Notes: generated by a model not told the origin, from the sequence alone. 64,000 bases of DNA from Ensifer sp. PDNC004 (GCF_016919405.1 NZ_CP070353.1:682001-746000), one strand, 5' to 3'. Positions 42,594-52,222 are shown, counted from the stretch's first letter. Numbers and translations: made by a program.

Positions 42594-42811
42594 GCTTCGC
42601 CGCGTTCCCTCGCCATGCGCGTGCGCCGGGTTTCACGCCGCGGTTTGCGCTCGACGGTCTCGAGGCGCTGAGGCAACGCGCTCATGATCGCCCGGCGTTC
42701 GGCATCGGTATAGAGCGTCCAGCGGCCGACTTCGTCGCGGGTGCGGCCGCAGCCGAAACAGTAGCCGGTCTTGTCATCGATCGAACAGACGAGAATGCAG
42801 GGAGATTCCAT
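42590..42811 (-). CDS. DUF1289 protein
   Basis: A 73-aa protein with the DUF1289 pattern: SPCILVCSIDDKTGYCFGCG, four Cys that probably bind a metal, then GRTRDEVGRW and a basic C terminus rich in Arg. The longer frame to 43174 is a shadow of cobS. It overlaps the protease gene by 4 bp. The function is unknown. Confidence 0.85.
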   Translation of the reverse strand: MESPCILVCSIDDKTGYCFGCGRTRDEVGRWTLYTDAERRAIMSALPQRLETVERKPRRETRRTRMARERGEA

Positions 42812-42846
42812 GGGCGTGCTCAGTTTTCCCTTGATATATCGATGTT

Positions 42847-43635
42847 TCAAACCGTCAGCGCAAGGGCACCGAGTACGGCGATTTCGGTCAGTTGCTGCGT
42901 GGCTCCGATCGTGTCGCCCGTTTGTCCGCCGATCTTGCGCATTGCCAGCCGAGCAAAACCCTTGACGGTGGCAAGGAATGCGACGAGCGCTGCGACGAGG
43001 CCGAGCGCTGGAACCTGCGCAAGATAGAAGAGCAGCATCGCGACAAGAACGCCCGAGGCGAGCGCGAAGCGCGTGGCCGTCGGCTCGGGCGCGCCGGCTG
43101 CTGCCGCGACACCGCCGCTGCGTGCCGGCGGTAGCGACGACCAGTGCCAGACCATGGCGGCGCGGCTGAGGCACGCGGCACCAAGGATGGCCATGGCAGC
43201 GCCGAGCGGTGAAAAGAGCGGCAGGATCGAGGCGAGCGCCGAGACGCGCAGACCGAAGGAGAGGATCAGGGCGACGGCCGCATAGGTGCCGATGCGGCTG
43301 TCCTTCATGATCGCAAGCGCCGCGTCGCGGTCGCGGCCGCCGCCAAAGCCATCGGCGGTGTCGCCAAGCCCGTCTTCGTGCAACGCGCCGGTGACAAGCG
43401 CCTGGATGGCGACGACGACAAAGGCGGCAAAGAGCGAGCTCACCTGCAGCGCCACGAGGCCCATGGCGACGGCGGCCGACGGCAAGGCGATCAGCAGGCC
43501 GGCGAGCGGGAAGGCGCGCACGGCGCGGCTCAAGCGCCCGTCATAGCCTTCGAAATGGCGCGCGGGCATGGGGATGCGGCTCAAGAAGCCGATCGACCGC
43601 GCCACATCGTCACAGAAATCGCCAACGAAGCCCAT
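42847..43635 (-). CDS. cobS: Adenosylcobinamide-GDP ribazoletransferase (cobalamin synthase)
   Basis: A 262-aa membrane enzyme (also called CobV) that joins adenosylcobinamide-GDP and alpha-ribazole in the last step of cobalamin synthesis. The acidic active-site signature is GALHEDGLGDTADGFGGG, and KDSRIGTYAAVALILSFGLR follows. Several membrane helices make up the rest. I chose the start MGFVGDFCDD at 43635; the frame to 43806 is longer but not homologous. It is divergent from cobT. Confidence 0.93.
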   Translation of the reverse strand: MGFVGDFCDDVARSIGFLSRIPMPARHFEGYDGRLSRAVRAFPLAGLLIALPSAAVAMGLVALQVSSLFAAFVVVAIQALVTGALHEDGLGDTADGFGGGRDRDAALAIMKDSRIGTYAAVALILSFGLRVSALASILPLFSPLGAAMAILGAACLSRAAMVWHWSSLPPARSGGVAAAAGAPEPTATRFALASGVLVAMLLFYLAQVPALGLVAALVAFLATVKGFARLAMRKIGGQTGDTIGATQQLTEIAVLGALALTV

Positions 43636-43882
43636 GGCTCCTCCAAGGTTGCGGCCATTGAGCCGGCCTCTGCCAAACTCGCCGACTGCGGCGAGTCTCG
43701 CAAGCCGGACGGGCCCGCCGGTGCGTACCGGCCACACTTTTCCAAGACCTTTCACCGGCCGCCTGCAACCGCTGACGGATCGAGGCGGCGACGCCGATTG
43801 ACGCAAATGTCGTTGCCCGAATTTTCAGCGACCTCTATGAGGGGCGTAGATAGAGCTTCACGATGATGCAAGGATTCCTCCC

Positions 43883-44899
43883 ATGAGTGCCAGCGGCCTG
43901 CCGTTTGATGACTTTCGCGAATTGTTGCGCAACCTGCCGGGCCCGGATGCGGCCGCGCTGGTTGCCGCACGGGAGCGGGACGCCCAGCTGACGAAGCCAC
44001 CCGGCGCGCTCGGCCGCCTTGAAGAAATCGCCTTCTGGCTTGCCGCCTGGACCGGCAAGGCGCCGGCCGTCAACCGGCCGCTGGTGGCGATCTTTGCCGG
44101 AAACCACGGCGTCACCCGTCAGGGCGTGACCCCGTTCCCGTCGTCCGTCACCGCGCAGATGGTCGAGAACTTTGCTGCCGGCGGTGCTGCGATCAACCAG
44201 ATCTGCGTCAGCCACGACCTCGGGCTGAAGGTCTTCGACCTGGCGCTCGAATATCCGACCGGTGACATCACCGAGGAAGCGGCACTTTCCGAGCGCGATT
44301 GCGCGGCGACCATGGCCTTCGGCATGGAGGCAATTGCCGGCGGCACGGATCTGCTGTGCATCGGCGAAATGGGCATCGGCAACACCACGATCGCGGCCGC
44401 GATCAATCTCGGCCTTTATGGTGGCACGGCCGAGGAGTGGGTCGGCCCGGGCACCGGCTCCGAAGGCGAGGTGCTGAAGCGCAAGATCGCTGCCGTCGAA
44501 AAGGCCGTGGCGCTGCATCGCGACCACCTGTCCGATCCGCTCGAACTGATGCGCCGCCTCGGCGGCCGCGAGATTGCGGCCATGGCCGGCGCCATCCTGG
44601 CGGCGCGTGTGCAGAAGGTGCCCGTGATCATCGACGGCTACGTGGCGACCGCCGCGGCCTCGATCTTAAGGGCAGCCAACCCGTCCGCGCTCGACCATTG
44701 CCTGATCGGCCATGTCTCGGGCGAGCCGGGGCATCTGCGCGCAATTGAGAAGCTCGGCAAGACGCCGCTGTTGGCGCTCGGCATGCGGCTCGGCGAAGGC
44801 ACGGGTGCGGCGCTCGCCGCCGGCATCGTCAAGGCGGCAGCCGCCTGCCACAGCGGCATGGCGACCTTTGCCCAGGCCGGCGTCAGCAACAAGGAATAG
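43883..44899 (+). CDS. cobT: Nicotinate-nucleotide-dimethylbenzimidazole phosphoribosyltransferase
   Basis: A 338-aa enzyme (named CobU in the Pseudomonas denitrificans scheme) that makes alpha-ribazole phosphate for the lower loop of cobalamin. Typical segments are [34 protein letters not shown] and, near the C terminus, the catalytic Glu in [11 protein letters not shown]. Its product feeds the reaction of the divergent cobS. No B12 riboswitch is evident in the 247 bp between them. Confidence 0.95.
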   Translation: MSASGLPFDDFRELLRNLPGPDAAALVAARERDAQLTKPPGALGRLEEIAFWLAAWTGKAPAVNRPLVAIFAGNHGVTRQGVTPFPSSVTAQMVENFAAGGAAINQICVSHDLGLKVFDLALEYPTGDITEEAALSERDCAATMAFGMEAIAGGTDLLCIGEMGIGNTTIAAAINLGLYGGTAEEWVGPGTGSEGEVLKRKIAAVEKAVALHRDHLSDPLELMRRLGGREIAAMAGAILAARVQKVPVIIDGYVATAAASILRAANPSALDHCLIGHVSGEPGHLRAIEKLGKTPLLALGMRLGEGTGAALAAGIVKAAAACHSGMATFAQAGVSNKE

Positions 44900-44908
44900 T
44901 GAAGTTTC

Positions 44909-44940
44909 GGCCGATCTTTGCAGGAAGACCGGCCGGTTTC
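44909..44940 (+). terminator. Weak terminator after cobT
   Basis: GGCCGATCTT and AAGACCGGCC form a 10-bp stem with one mismatch, followed by GGTTTC. It lies 10 bases after the cobT stop. Confidence 0.4.
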
Positions 44941-45128
44941 TGTCCAAGGCCTGTCACGGGCGCGACGCCGTCGTGTGCCGGGCCTTGATGGATGCGTCCT
45001 TCTCGCCTATCCAAAGCGCAAATGCGCGCCCTAGCTATAGTCCTTGGGTGCCTGCAACCGAAACCGCCTTGCATTCGCCTCAATCACGATGTCGAAGCAA
45101 GCATAGTTTCAAGCCCTGTCGAGACGAA

Positions 45129-45542
45129 ATGGACGCCAAGAACACCACGCACCGCATTGGACAGACGGGTCCTGTCGAAAAGCAGACCGGCATTCGGCAT
45201 CTGTTTGCCGCTGCGAGCTATTCGCTCGGCGGCGCCAAGCGGCTGATCGGCGAGGCGGCCTTCCGCCATGAGCTGATCGCCTTTGCTGCTGCGATGGTCG
45301 CTTTCATCGTCGTCGGCGCAACCTTCTTCCAATATGTGGCGATGGCGATCCTCTTCCTGCTGATGATGGCCTTCGAGGCGATCAACACGGCCATCGAGGA
45401 AATCGTCGATCGCGTTTCTCCCGAAATCTCGGAAATGGGCAAGAACGCCAAGGATCTCGGATCCTTCGCCTGCCTCTGCCTGATCGTCGCCAACGGCGTC
45501 TATGCCGCCTATGTCGTGATCTTCGACGGCTTCATGAACTAA
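45129..45542 (+). CDS. dgkA: Diacylglycerol kinase DgkA
   Basis: A 137-aa small integral membrane kinase that phosphorylates diacylglycerol to phosphatidate. The active-site segment is [18 protein letters not shown], with three hydrophobic helices around it ([19 protein letters not shown]). The ATG at 45129 gives the standard length; the longer frame overlaps cobT on a shadow. Its 3' end overlaps that of the convergent acetyltransferase gene by 11 bp. Confidence 0.94.
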   Translation: MDAKNTTHRIGQTGPVEKQTGIRHLFAAASYSLGGAKRLIGEAAFRHELIAFAAAMVAFIVVGATFFQYVAMAILFLLMMAFEAINTAIEEIVDRVSPEISEMGKNAKDLGSFACLCLIVANGVYAAYVVIFDGFMN

Positions 45543-46089
45543 TCGGCCAGCCGGCCGGCGCCTTCACCCGATAGAGCACGTGCGGACGCAGCGGGTTGCC
45601 CACGGGCACCGTGACGTCGTCGAAGTCCTCGGCCGGATCCGTGCGCATGCCCAATCGTTCCATCAGTGCCCGCGACGGCTGGTTGATGCGCGAGGTGTAA
45701 CCGATGACCTCGGCAAGGCCGAGTGCGCGCCACGCATGGTCCAGGCAGGCGCTCGCCGCCTCCAGCGCATAACCCTGCCGCCAGTGGGCGCGGGCGAGGA
45801 TCCAGCCGATTTCGACATGCGGACCGCCGGGGATTTCGTCTCCGGCCTCCGAAAGGCCGAGACCGCCGATCAGCGCCCCATCGGACTTGCGTTCAACGGC
45901 GACGAAACCGAAGCCGCGGTCTGCGAGGTGACGGGTGCAGTCGTCAATCATCGCTGCCGTTTCGTCGTGCGTCAGAATGGCCGGATAGTAGTAGCGCCGG
46001 ACTTCGGGATCGGCATTCGCAAGCGCAAAGGGCGCGATGTCGCGTTCCTCCCAGGGCCGAAGCCTGAGGCGTTGCGTTTCGATGCGCAT
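45532..46089 (-). CDS. GNAT acetyltransferase, RimJ/RimL-like
   Basis: A 185-aa acetyltransferase beginning with the RimJ/RimL-type [17 protein letters not shown]. The acetyl-CoA loop is [20 protein letters not shown], and [15 protein letters not shown] is the characteristic C-terminal motif. It starts 3 bases after the stop of the histidine kinase gene, so it is co-transcribed with it. The substrate is unknown. Confidence 0.88.
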   Translation of the reverse strand: MRIETQRLRLRPWEERDIAPFALANADPEVRRYYYPAILTHDETAAMIDDCTRHLADRGFGFVAVERKSDGALIGGLGLSEAGDEIPGGPHVEIGWILARAHWRQGYALEAASACLDHAWRALGLAEVIGYTSRINQPSRALMERLGMRTDPAEDFDDVTVPVGNPLRPHVLYRVKAPAGWPISS

Positions 46090-46092
46090 GGA

Positions 46093-47634
46093 TCAGGCGA
46101 AGCTCTTGCGGCGGCGAACCGGGGCTGAGACATCCTCGATCGCCGGCAGGCTTTCGAGCACGCGGCGGGCCGGCAGGATGGCGATGGCTTCAGTGCCTTC
46201 GCGCAGCTTCGAGCGCAGAATGAATTCGCCATTGTGCTTGGCAAGGATGGCTTGGACGATCGGCAGGCCGAGGCCGGTGCCCTGTTCAGCGCTCTTGATG
46301 GCGATCGAGCCCTGGCCGAAAGCTGAGAGCACGATCGGAATTTCCTCTTCGGGAATGCCGGGGCCGTTGTCCTTGATCGAGAGATACTGGCCGCCGCCGG
46401 CCGTCCAGCCGACCTTGAAGGTGACTTCGCCGCCGGTGTTGGTGAACTTCACGGCATTTGACAGCAGATTGAGAATGACCTGGCGCATCGATTTTTCGTC
46501 GACCCAGACCGAGGGCATGCCGTGTTCGAACTGCTGGTGGATCGTGATGTTCTTGGCGCGGGCCTTCAATTGCACCATGCCGATGCAATCCTCGGCGATA
46601 TCGACGAGGCTGACTGAATCCTCGTTGAGATCGTAGCGGCCAGCCTCGATGCGCGACAGGTCGAGGATCTCGTTGATGAGGTTCAAGAGATGCTCGCCCG
46701 AGCGGTGGATGTCGTTGGTGTATTCCTTGTAGGTCGGGTTGCTGAGCGGGCCCAGAACCTCGGTCGACATCACCTCGGAGAAGCCGAGAATGGCGTTCAG
46801 CGGCGTGCGCAGCTCGTGCGACATGGATGCGAGGAAGCGCGACTTGGCGAGGTTGGCTTCTTCAGCGCGCCGGCGGGCTTCGTCGGACATCGACTTTGCC
46901 ACTTCGAGTTCCGCGATCAGGTCGTCCTTTTCCGACTGAACGGAAAGGATGTGAACGCTTGCGCGGTTCATCCGGTCCGTCATCAGCACCAGGAAGAGCA
47001 GCGACAGCGAGATGATGCCGGTGAGGCCGACATAGATGGGGTCGCCGGTCGTGAGCGATGCGAAGGCGAGGGCGGCGACGACCGGTGCGAACGTGTAGAG
47101 GAGCGCGTTGCGCAGCAGGAACGTGCCCATGGCGGTCGCAGCAAGCGCGACCAGCAGCACCGTACCCTCGAAGAAGCCGAAGCGCACATTGCCGCAGCTG
47201 GCACAATCCTGCGCCACGAAGGTCGCCCAGCAGAGGCCCATCAGCACCTGGCCGAGCAGGAAGCGGCGACGCCAGACCGGAACCTTCTCGGCGCTCATGT
47301 CTTCCCGGCGTGCCTTACGCGCAAAGAAGAGCGTGACGGCATGGGCCGAAAGCGTCATGACCGCCCAGAGGACGAAGCCGAGATTGCCGGAGAGGTAGAT
47401 GCCGACCGCTGTTATCAGCGCGACGAGCACCGGGATGGCGATCGCGCCATGCAGCGCACTGTCGATGTAGAGATTGAGCATCTCGCGCTCGAAGCCCGAA
47501 GGCACCGACGAGCCCGTCTGCAGCCGTTCGCGCGTTGCGCGGACCGTCCTCGAAACAGCCTTGTTTCGATGGCTACGCGATTTGTCGACGATAATCTTAT
47601 CGGTCGATGTGCTGGCAGCGATACTCATGCTCAT
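46093..47634 (-). CDS. Membrane sensor histidine kinase, PdhS/DivJ-like
   Basis: A 513-aa kinase. A soluble N terminus of about 60 residues precedes six or so membrane helices (about residues 62-220), then a short coiled coil (EKDDLIAELEVAKSM) and the HisKA domain with phospho-acceptor His273 (SMSHELRTPLNAILGF). HATPase boxes are NLLSNAVKF, DNGPGIP and GTGLGLPIVQ. The HisKA sequence with SGEHLLNLINEILDLSRIEA resembles the PdhS/PleC/DivJ group that controls DivK in alphaproteobacterial cell polarity. No response regulator is adjacent, which also fits that group. The assignment to it is by eye. Confidence 0.9.
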   Translation of the reverse strand: MSMSIAASTSTDKIIVDKSRSHRNKAVSRTVRATRERLQTGSSVPSGFEREMLNLYIDSALHGAIAIPVLVALITAVGIYLSGNLGFVLWAVMTLSAHAVTLFFARKARREDMSAEKVPVWRRRFLLGQVLMGLCWATFVAQDCASCGNVRFGFFEGTVLLVALAATAMGTFLLRNALLYTFAPVVAALAFASLTTGDPIYVGLTGIISLSLLFLVLMTDRMNRASVHILSVQSEKDDLIAELEVAKSMSDEARRRAEEANLAKSRFLASMSHELRTPLNAILGFSEVMSTEVLGPLSNPTYKEYTNDIHRSGEHLLNLINEILDLSRIEAGRYDLNEDSVSLVDIAEDCIGMVQLKARAKNITIHQQFEHGMPSVWVDEKSMRQVILNLLSNAVKFTNTGGEVTFKVGWTAGGGQYLSIKDNGPGIPEEEIPIVLSAFGQGSIAIKSAEQGTGLGLPIVQAILAKHNGEFILRSKLREGTEAIAILPARRVLESLPAIEDVSAPVRRRKSFA

Positions 47635-47850
47635 ATGCGACGGTTGCGATTGCGTTGCAGTCTAGTGAGCAATCCTTAAGAAGTTGCTGCGGTGCGTGAA
47701 GGATTCGACAACCATTGTGGCGCAGCCGTGTTCAAGGGCGCAACAGATCGTGCTGCATGTGAGATTCCTTCTCTAATCTTTTGGAATCGACCATGTTTAT
47801 GATGCGCTGGTCTGTCAGGCACCGTGCGGGCAAACGAGGTTAGGGCAGGC

Positions 47851-48522
47851 GTGAAATTCGGGCGGACGACATATCGGTTTCCCAGGGGCCGCGGCAGGTC
47901 CCGCGGTCATGCGCCGTCCGGCGGACGTCGCGGCATGGCCGGCGGATGGATCATTCTTCTGCTGCTTGCGATCGGCGCCTTTTTCGCCGATCGGCTGCCG
48001 GTCGGAGAACGATCTTCGACCGGTTCAGCACGGGGCGCGGCGATTGCGAGCGACGGCGACAGCCTGCGGATCGACGGGAAGCGCGTCCGCATCGAGGGCA
48101 TCGATGCGCCGGAACTCGGCCAGACCTGCAAACGCGACGGTGTTGCCTGGGATTGCGGCCGAGAGGCGCGCGACCGGTTGCGGGCGCTGATATCGGCGGG
48201 CGACGTGCGCTGTCGTTTTCACGGCCGCGACAAATACGGCCGCGAGCTTGGTATCTGCGATGCGGCCAGCCGCGATGTCGGGCGCGAAATGGTGCTTTCG
48301 GGTTATGCGGTGAGCTACGGACGCTATGAGGCCGAGGAGGCAAGGGCAGAACGCGAGCAGCGTGGGCTCTGGGCCGGCCAGTTCGTGAAGCCGCAGGAGT
48401 GGCGTCGGACAAACGGTCATCCCGACGAGGGGCCGCACCTGATTGATGGCTGGCTTGCCGCGATCCGCGGTTGGCTGCTCGAGCGCCTGACCGCACTCTT
48501 TTCCGGTATCGCCGATGCCTGA
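47851..48522 (+). CDS. Thermonuclease-like (SNase) protein
   Basis: A 223-aa membrane-anchored staphylococcal-nuclease-like protein. A basic N terminus leads to one membrane segment (GGWIILLLLAIGAFFA), then an SNase domain: ASDGDSLRIDGKRVRIEGID, APELGQTC, CGREARDRL, DKYGRELG and EMVLSGYAVSYGRY. The Arg/Asp/Glu pattern of the nuclease site is mostly kept. Starts at 47824 and 47935 are possible; 47851 (GTG) has AGGG at good spacing. It overlaps the uracil-DNA glycosylase gene by 8 bp, so the two are coupled. Confidence 0.82.
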   Translation: MKFGRTTYRFPRGRGRSRGHAPSGGRRGMAGGWIILLLLAIGAFFADRLPVGERSSTGSARGAAIASDGDSLRIDGKRVRIEGIDAPELGQTCKRDGVAWDCGREARDRLRALISAGDVRCRFHGRDKYGRELGICDAASRDVGREMVLSGYAVSYGRYEAEEARAEREQRGLWAGQFVKPQEWRRTNGHPDEGPHLIDGWLAAIRGWLLERLTALFSGIADA

Positions 48523-49153
48523 CGACCGCATTGCTCAACTCGAACGGTTGCGGGCAGACATTGCCGCCTGCCGCATCTGTCGCGACAATCCGCAGCGTGG
48601 CGAGGCCGACCGGCTGCCGCACGAGCCGCGGCCGGTGGCGGTGATCTCCACTGCCGCGCGCATCCTGATTGCCGGGCAGGCGCCCGGGCTGCGCGTGCAT
48701 GACAGCGGCCTGCCGTTCAACGATGCGTCCGGCGACCGGCTGCGGCAGTGGCTGGCCGTCGATCGCGAGGCTTTCTACGATCCGGATAAATTCGCGATCG
48801 TGCCGATGGGCTTCTGTTTTCCGGGCTATGACGCCCATGGCAGCGACCTGCCGCCGAGGCGCGAATGCGCGCCGCTCTGGCGCCACCGGGTAATGGAGCA
48901 GATGCCGCAGGTGGAGCTGGTGCTGGCGATCGGCCACTATGCGCAGCGCTGGCACATCGGCCCGGACTGTCCGAAATCGATGACCGAGACGGTGAAGGAT
49001 TGGCGGCGCTACGCCATGCGCAACGCTGTGCCGGCGATCCTGCCTCTGCCGCATCCAAGCTGGCGCAACACCGGCTGGCTGAAGCGCAATCCCTGGTTCG
49101 AGGCGGACGTGCTGCCCTTTCTGCGCGAACGTGTTTCCGTTCTCGCGAACTGA
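48515..49153 (+). CDS. Uracil-DNA glycosylase family protein
   Basis: A 212-aa member of the uracil-DNA glycosylase superfamily (family 4/5-like). Motif A is LIAGQAPGLRVHDSGLPFND and motif B is LPLPHPSWRN. Cysteines at AACRIC, GFCFP and RRECAP could hold an iron-sulfur cluster as in family 4, though the spacing is not checked. It removes uracil or another damaged base if active; members of this YcaP-like branch are poorly characterised. It overlaps the SNase-like gene. Confidence 0.82.
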   Translation: MPDDRIAQLERLRADIAACRICRDNPQRGEADRLPHEPRPVAVISTAARILIAGQAPGLRVHDSGLPFNDASGDRLRQWLAVDREAFYDPDKFAIVPMGFCFPGYDAHGSDLPPRRECAPLWRHRVMEQMPQVELVLAIGHYAQRWHIGPDCPKSMTETVKDWRRYAMRNAVPAILPLPHPSWRNTGWLKRNPWFEADVLPFLRERVSVLAN

Positions 49154-49218
49154 AACAATTTTCTTTATCTTCACTAATTTCGCGCTATAGAGGGAAAAAT
49201 AATTCGAGAGGGACTCTC

Positions 49219-49707
49219 ATGGATCGCCTAGACCGCAAAATCCTGCGCCTGCTGCAGGAGGATTCCACGCTGGCCGTTGCCGACCTTGCCAAGAAGGTCG
49301 GGCTTTCGACCACGCCGTGCTGGCGGCGCATCCAGAAGATGGAAGAGGACGGCGTCATCCGCCGTCGCGTCGCGCTGCTCGATCCGGTGAAGATCAACAC
49401 CAAGGTCACGGTCTTCGTCTCGATCCGCACGAATTCCCACTCGATGGAGTGGCTGCGCCGGTTCTCCGAGGTGGTGTCCGAATTTCCGGAAGTGGTCGAG
49501 TTCTACCGCATGAGCGGCGACGTCGACTATTTGCTGCGCGTCGTCGTGCCTGACATCGCGGCCTATGACGCCTTCTACAAGCGCATGATCGCCAAGATCG
49601 AGATCCGCGACGTCTCCTCCGTCTTCGCCATGGAGCAGATCAAGTATACGACCGAGCTGCCGCTCGACTACATGATGATCGACCAGGCGAAGTCCAGCGA
49701 GGACTGA
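49219..49707 (+). CDS. Lrp/AsnC family transcriptional regulator
   Basis: A 162-aa feast/famine regulator. The helix-turn-helix is MDRLDRKILRLLQEDSTLAV, ADLAKKVGLSTTPCWRRIQK. The RAM ligand-binding domain follows (VTVFVSIRTNSH, VVEFYRMSGDVDYLLRVVVP), likely for an amino acid effector. The ATG at 49219 follows GAGAGGGA. The 65-bp upstream gap is AT-rich and probably contains its operator. The target genes are not evident nearby. Confidence 0.92.
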   Translation: MDRLDRKILRLLQEDSTLAVADLAKKVGLSTTPCWRRIQKMEEDGVIRRRVALLDPVKINTKVTVFVSIRTNSHSMEWLRRFSEVVSEFPEVVEFYRMSGDVDYLLRVVVPDIAAYDAFYKRMIAKIEIRDVSSVFAMEQIKYTTELPLDYMMIDQAKSSED

Positions 49708-49720
49708 CCTCAGCTAAGGC

Positions 49721-50416
49721 TCAGGCGAGGCCAAGCCTTGCCAGGATCTTTTCGTTCGACAGTTCGCGAACCGCGTCCTTGCCCGTCCAGCGGGCGGCGC
49801 GGTTTTCGCTTTCCGCCAGTTTCTTAGCCAGTGTAAGTGCCGGGCCGTGGCAGGCGGCATTGCGCTTGCCGATCTGCCGGAGCGCCCAGTTGACCGCCTT
49901 CTTGACGAAGTTGCGATCGTCGCCGGAATGCTGCTCGATCAACGGTAGCCAGGCGAGAAGCGTTGCGTCCGGCTCCTTCTTCAGGTGAACCGCAGCCGTG
50001 GCGATCATCGCAAAGGCGATGCGGCGGACGAATTCCCGTTCGTCGGCGGCAAACTCCGGGATCAGTTCGCGTTCGAAGCGTGCGTCAATGAAAAGGTCGG
50101 CGACGGTATCGACGACTTCCCAGGAATTGCAGTCCTCCGCCCAGCGGCGCGCCTCGTCGAGCGTCAACACTTGCGGATTGGCGGTGAAGGCGGCCAGGAT
50201 GCGCGCCTCGCGAATGCCGGACTGCCAGAGCTCCAGCGCACGGCTGTGATCAGCTTTCACCAGCCGGGTGATCTTGTGCAGTTCGACATTGGAGAGCCCG
50301 ATCGCGCTATCGGTGACGATGCCGAAACGTGCCATACCGGGGAGATTGTCCTTGGAGCCGAGTGACCGCAGATGAGCGATGATCTCGTCTGCGGTCGAGG
50401 AGGGGCCGAGGCTCAC
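49721..50416 (-). CDS. DNA alkylation repair protein, AlkD-like
   Basis: A 231-aa HEAT-like repeat protein of the AlkD family. TADEIIAHLRSLGSKDNLPG, VELHKITRLVKADHSRALEL, WAEDCNSWEVVDTVADLF and NFVKKAVNWALRQIGKRN match the helical repeats that cradle alkylated DNA. The conserved Trp and Asp (NSWEVVD) are in place. It begins 4 bp inside the end of the dehydrogenase gene and is probably expressed with it. Confidence 0.88.
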   Translation of the reverse strand: MSLGPSSTADEIIAHLRSLGSKDNLPGMARFGIVTDSAIGLSNVELHKITRLVKADHSRALELWQSGIREARILAAFTANPQVLTLDEARRWAEDCNSWEVVDTVADLFIDARFERELIPEFAADEREFVRRIAFAMIATAAVHLKKEPDATLLAWLPLIEQHSGDDRNFVKKAVNWALRQIGKRNAACHGPALTLAKKLAESENRAARWTGKDAVRELSNEKILARLGLA

Positions 50417-51282
50417 TTTTCGAGGCGGGCGAGCAGCGAGGACGTATCCCAGCGATTGCCGCCCATTTCCTGCACATCGCCGTAGAACTGGTCGACCAGC
50501 GCCGTCACCGGCAGCTTGGCGCCGTTGCGGCGGGCTTCGGCGAGCACGATGTCGAGATCCTTGCGCATCCAGTCGACGGCAAAGCCGAAATCGTACTTGC
50601 CGGCGTTCATGGTCTTGTGGCGGTTTTCCATCTGCCAGGAGCCGGCCGCTCCCTTGGAGATGACGTCGACGACCTTCTCGATGTCGAGGCCGGCCTTCTT
50701 GCCGAAATGAATGCCTTCGGCGAGCCCCTGGACGAGGCCGGCGATGCAGATCTGGTTGATCATCTTGGTGATCTGGCCGGCGCCGGCCGGGCCCATCAGG
50801 CCGACCATGCGGGCAAAGGCTTCGATGACCGGCTTGGCGCGATCAAAGGCGGCCTCGTCGCCACCGCACATCACCGTCAGCACGCCATTTTCGGCACCCG
50901 CCTGGCCGCCGGAAACCGGGGCGTCGATGAAGTGAGCGTTGCGGGCCTTGGCCGCCTCGTAAAGTTCGCGGGCGACCTCGGCGGAGGCCGTGGTGTTGTC
51001 GATGAAGACGGCATCGGCCTTCAATTTCTCGAAGGCGCCGTCCTTGCCGGTGGTGACTGAACGCAGGTCGTCGTCATTGCCGACGCAGCAGAAGACGAAA
51101 TCGGCGCCATCGGCAGCTTCCGCCGGCGTACTTGTCGCGCGACCGCCGAACTCGGCCGCCCATTTCTCGGCCTTGGCGAAGGTGCGGTTATAGACCGTCA
51201 GCTCGTGCCCGCCGCGGACCTTGAGGTGGCTGGCCATGGGGTAGCCCATGACGCCGAGACCGATGAATGCAACCTTTGCCAT
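50413..51282 (-). CDS. NAD(P)-dependent beta-hydroxyacid dehydrogenase
   Basis: A 289-aa enzyme of the 3-hydroxyisobutyrate dehydrogenase / 2-hydroxy-3-oxopropionate reductase group. The Rossmann motif is AFIGLGVMGYPMASHL, the substrate loop is DAPVSGGQAGAENGVLTVMC and the catalytic Lys is in GAGQITKMINQICIA. Arg in YNRTFAKAE favours NADPH. The natural substrate cannot be decided among hydroxyisobutyrate, tartronate semialdehyde and related acids. It overlaps the AlkD-like gene by 4 bp. Confidence 0.9.
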   Translation of the reverse strand: MAKVAFIGLGVMGYPMASHLKVRGGHELTVYNRTFAKAEKWAAEFGGRATSTPAEAADGADFVFCCVGNDDDLRSVTTGKDGAFEKLKADAVFIDNTTASAEVARELYEAAKARNAHFIDAPVSGGQAGAENGVLTVMCGGDEAAFDRAKPVIEAFARMVGLMGPAGAGQITKMINQICIAGLVQGLAEGIHFGKKAGLDIEKVVDVISKGAAGSWQMENRHKTMNAGKYDFGFAVDWMRKDLDIVLAEARRNGAKLPVTALVDQFYGDVQEMGGNRWDTSSLLARLEK

Positions 51283-51342
51283 TTTCCGAATACTCCCATT
51301 GCTTTCGCCTTGGTGTAGCCGATGGCGCGGGTGCGGAAAAGA

Positions 51343-51374
51343 GAGAAGGGAGCATCGTGCGATGCTCCCTTCTC
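51343..51374 (-). terminator. Rho-independent terminator of the methyltransferase gene
   Basis: GAGAAGGGAGCATC-GTGC-GATGCTCCCTTCTC has a perfect 14-bp stem. On the minus strand it is followed by TCTTTTCC. It lies 20 bases after the methyltransferase stop. Confidence 0.9.
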
Positions 51375-51394
51375 ATGATGCCGTCATGGCCCAA

Positions 51395-52222
51395 TCAGGG
51401 CTTGAAGCGTGCGACCACCAGATGTCCGGCAATCGGCTCGCCTTCTTCCAGGCGAACCGTGATGTCGCCGACTTCGACGATCTCGAAGCCGGTGGCGGCG
51501 AGGCGGTCGCGCAGGTAGCTCTCGGCATGGGCGAAGCGCTGGTGCGGGCCGACCATGAAATCGCGGCCGGAGAAGGTTTCCGCGGGCAGCGTCTCGCTGG
51601 AGAAGATCAGCAGGCCGCCCGGCACGAGGTTGTCGACGGCGCCGAAGAACAGCGCCTCGAGCGCGCCCATATAGGGAAGCACGTCGGTGGCGACGATCAG
51701 GTCGAAGGGCTCGTCGTCATTGTCGTCGAGAAAGTCGACCGCTTCGGCGACGTAGAGCGTCTCGTAGAGGTCTTTCTCATGGGCGATCTCGACCATGTTT
51801 TCGGAGAGATCGACGCCGGTGATGTCTTCGGCCATGTCGCGAAGCGCGCCGCCGGTCAGCCCCGTGCCGCAGCCGAGGTCGAGCACGCGGTCGAACGGCC
51901 CGAGCTCAAGCGCCTGCAGGCGCTGGCGAACGAGCAAGGGCACGCAGTAGCCGAGCTGGTCGACGAGCACGTTGTCGAAGACTTCGGCATGCTGGTCGAA
52001 GAGCGTGGCGACATAGGCGTCGGGCGCCTTCACAGGCGTTTCGCCGCGTCCCATCGAGGCCAGCCGCACGGCAGCGCCGCCGTGGTCTTCCGGATCGAGC
52101 GCCAGCACTTCGTGATAGGCGTCGGCGGCGGCATCGAACTTGCCGGACTTTTCCAGGGAAAGGGCGCGGTTATAGGCCTCGGCCAGCGCTTCCTCGTCGA
52201 TTTTCGTGCTTTTCTGGGTCAT
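51395..52222 (-). CDS. TPR-containing SAM-dependent methyltransferase
   Basis: A 275-aa class I methyltransferase. A short TPR-like N terminus (AEAYNRALSLEKSGKFDAAA, DAYHEVLALDP) precedes the SAM-binding domain with motif I VLDLGCGTGLTGG and VDLSENMVEIAHEK, then FDLIVATDVLPYMGALE. The acceptor is unknown, although related TPR-methyltransferases act on small molecules or quinone-like substrates. It has its own strong terminator. Confidence 0.88.
   Translation of the reverse strand: MTQKSTKIDEEALAEAYNRALSLEKSGKFDAAADAYHEVLALDPEDHGGAAVRLASMGRGETPVKAPDAYVATLFDQHAEVFDNVLVDQLGYCVPLLVRQRLQALELGPFDRVLDLGCGTGLTGGALRDMAEDITGVDLSENMVEIAHEKDLYETLYVAEAVDFLDDNDDEPFDLIVATDVLPYMGALEALFFGAVDNLVPGGLLIFSSETLPAETFSGRDFMVGPHQRFAHAESYLRDRLAATGFEIVEVGDITVRLEEGEPIAGHLVVARFKP

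Noticed and set aside
43636..43882. Cobalamin riboswitch between cobS and cobT
   Set aside because: I searched both strands for the B12-box (GCCACTG-type) and the conserved core around it and did not find them. A covariance search would settle it.
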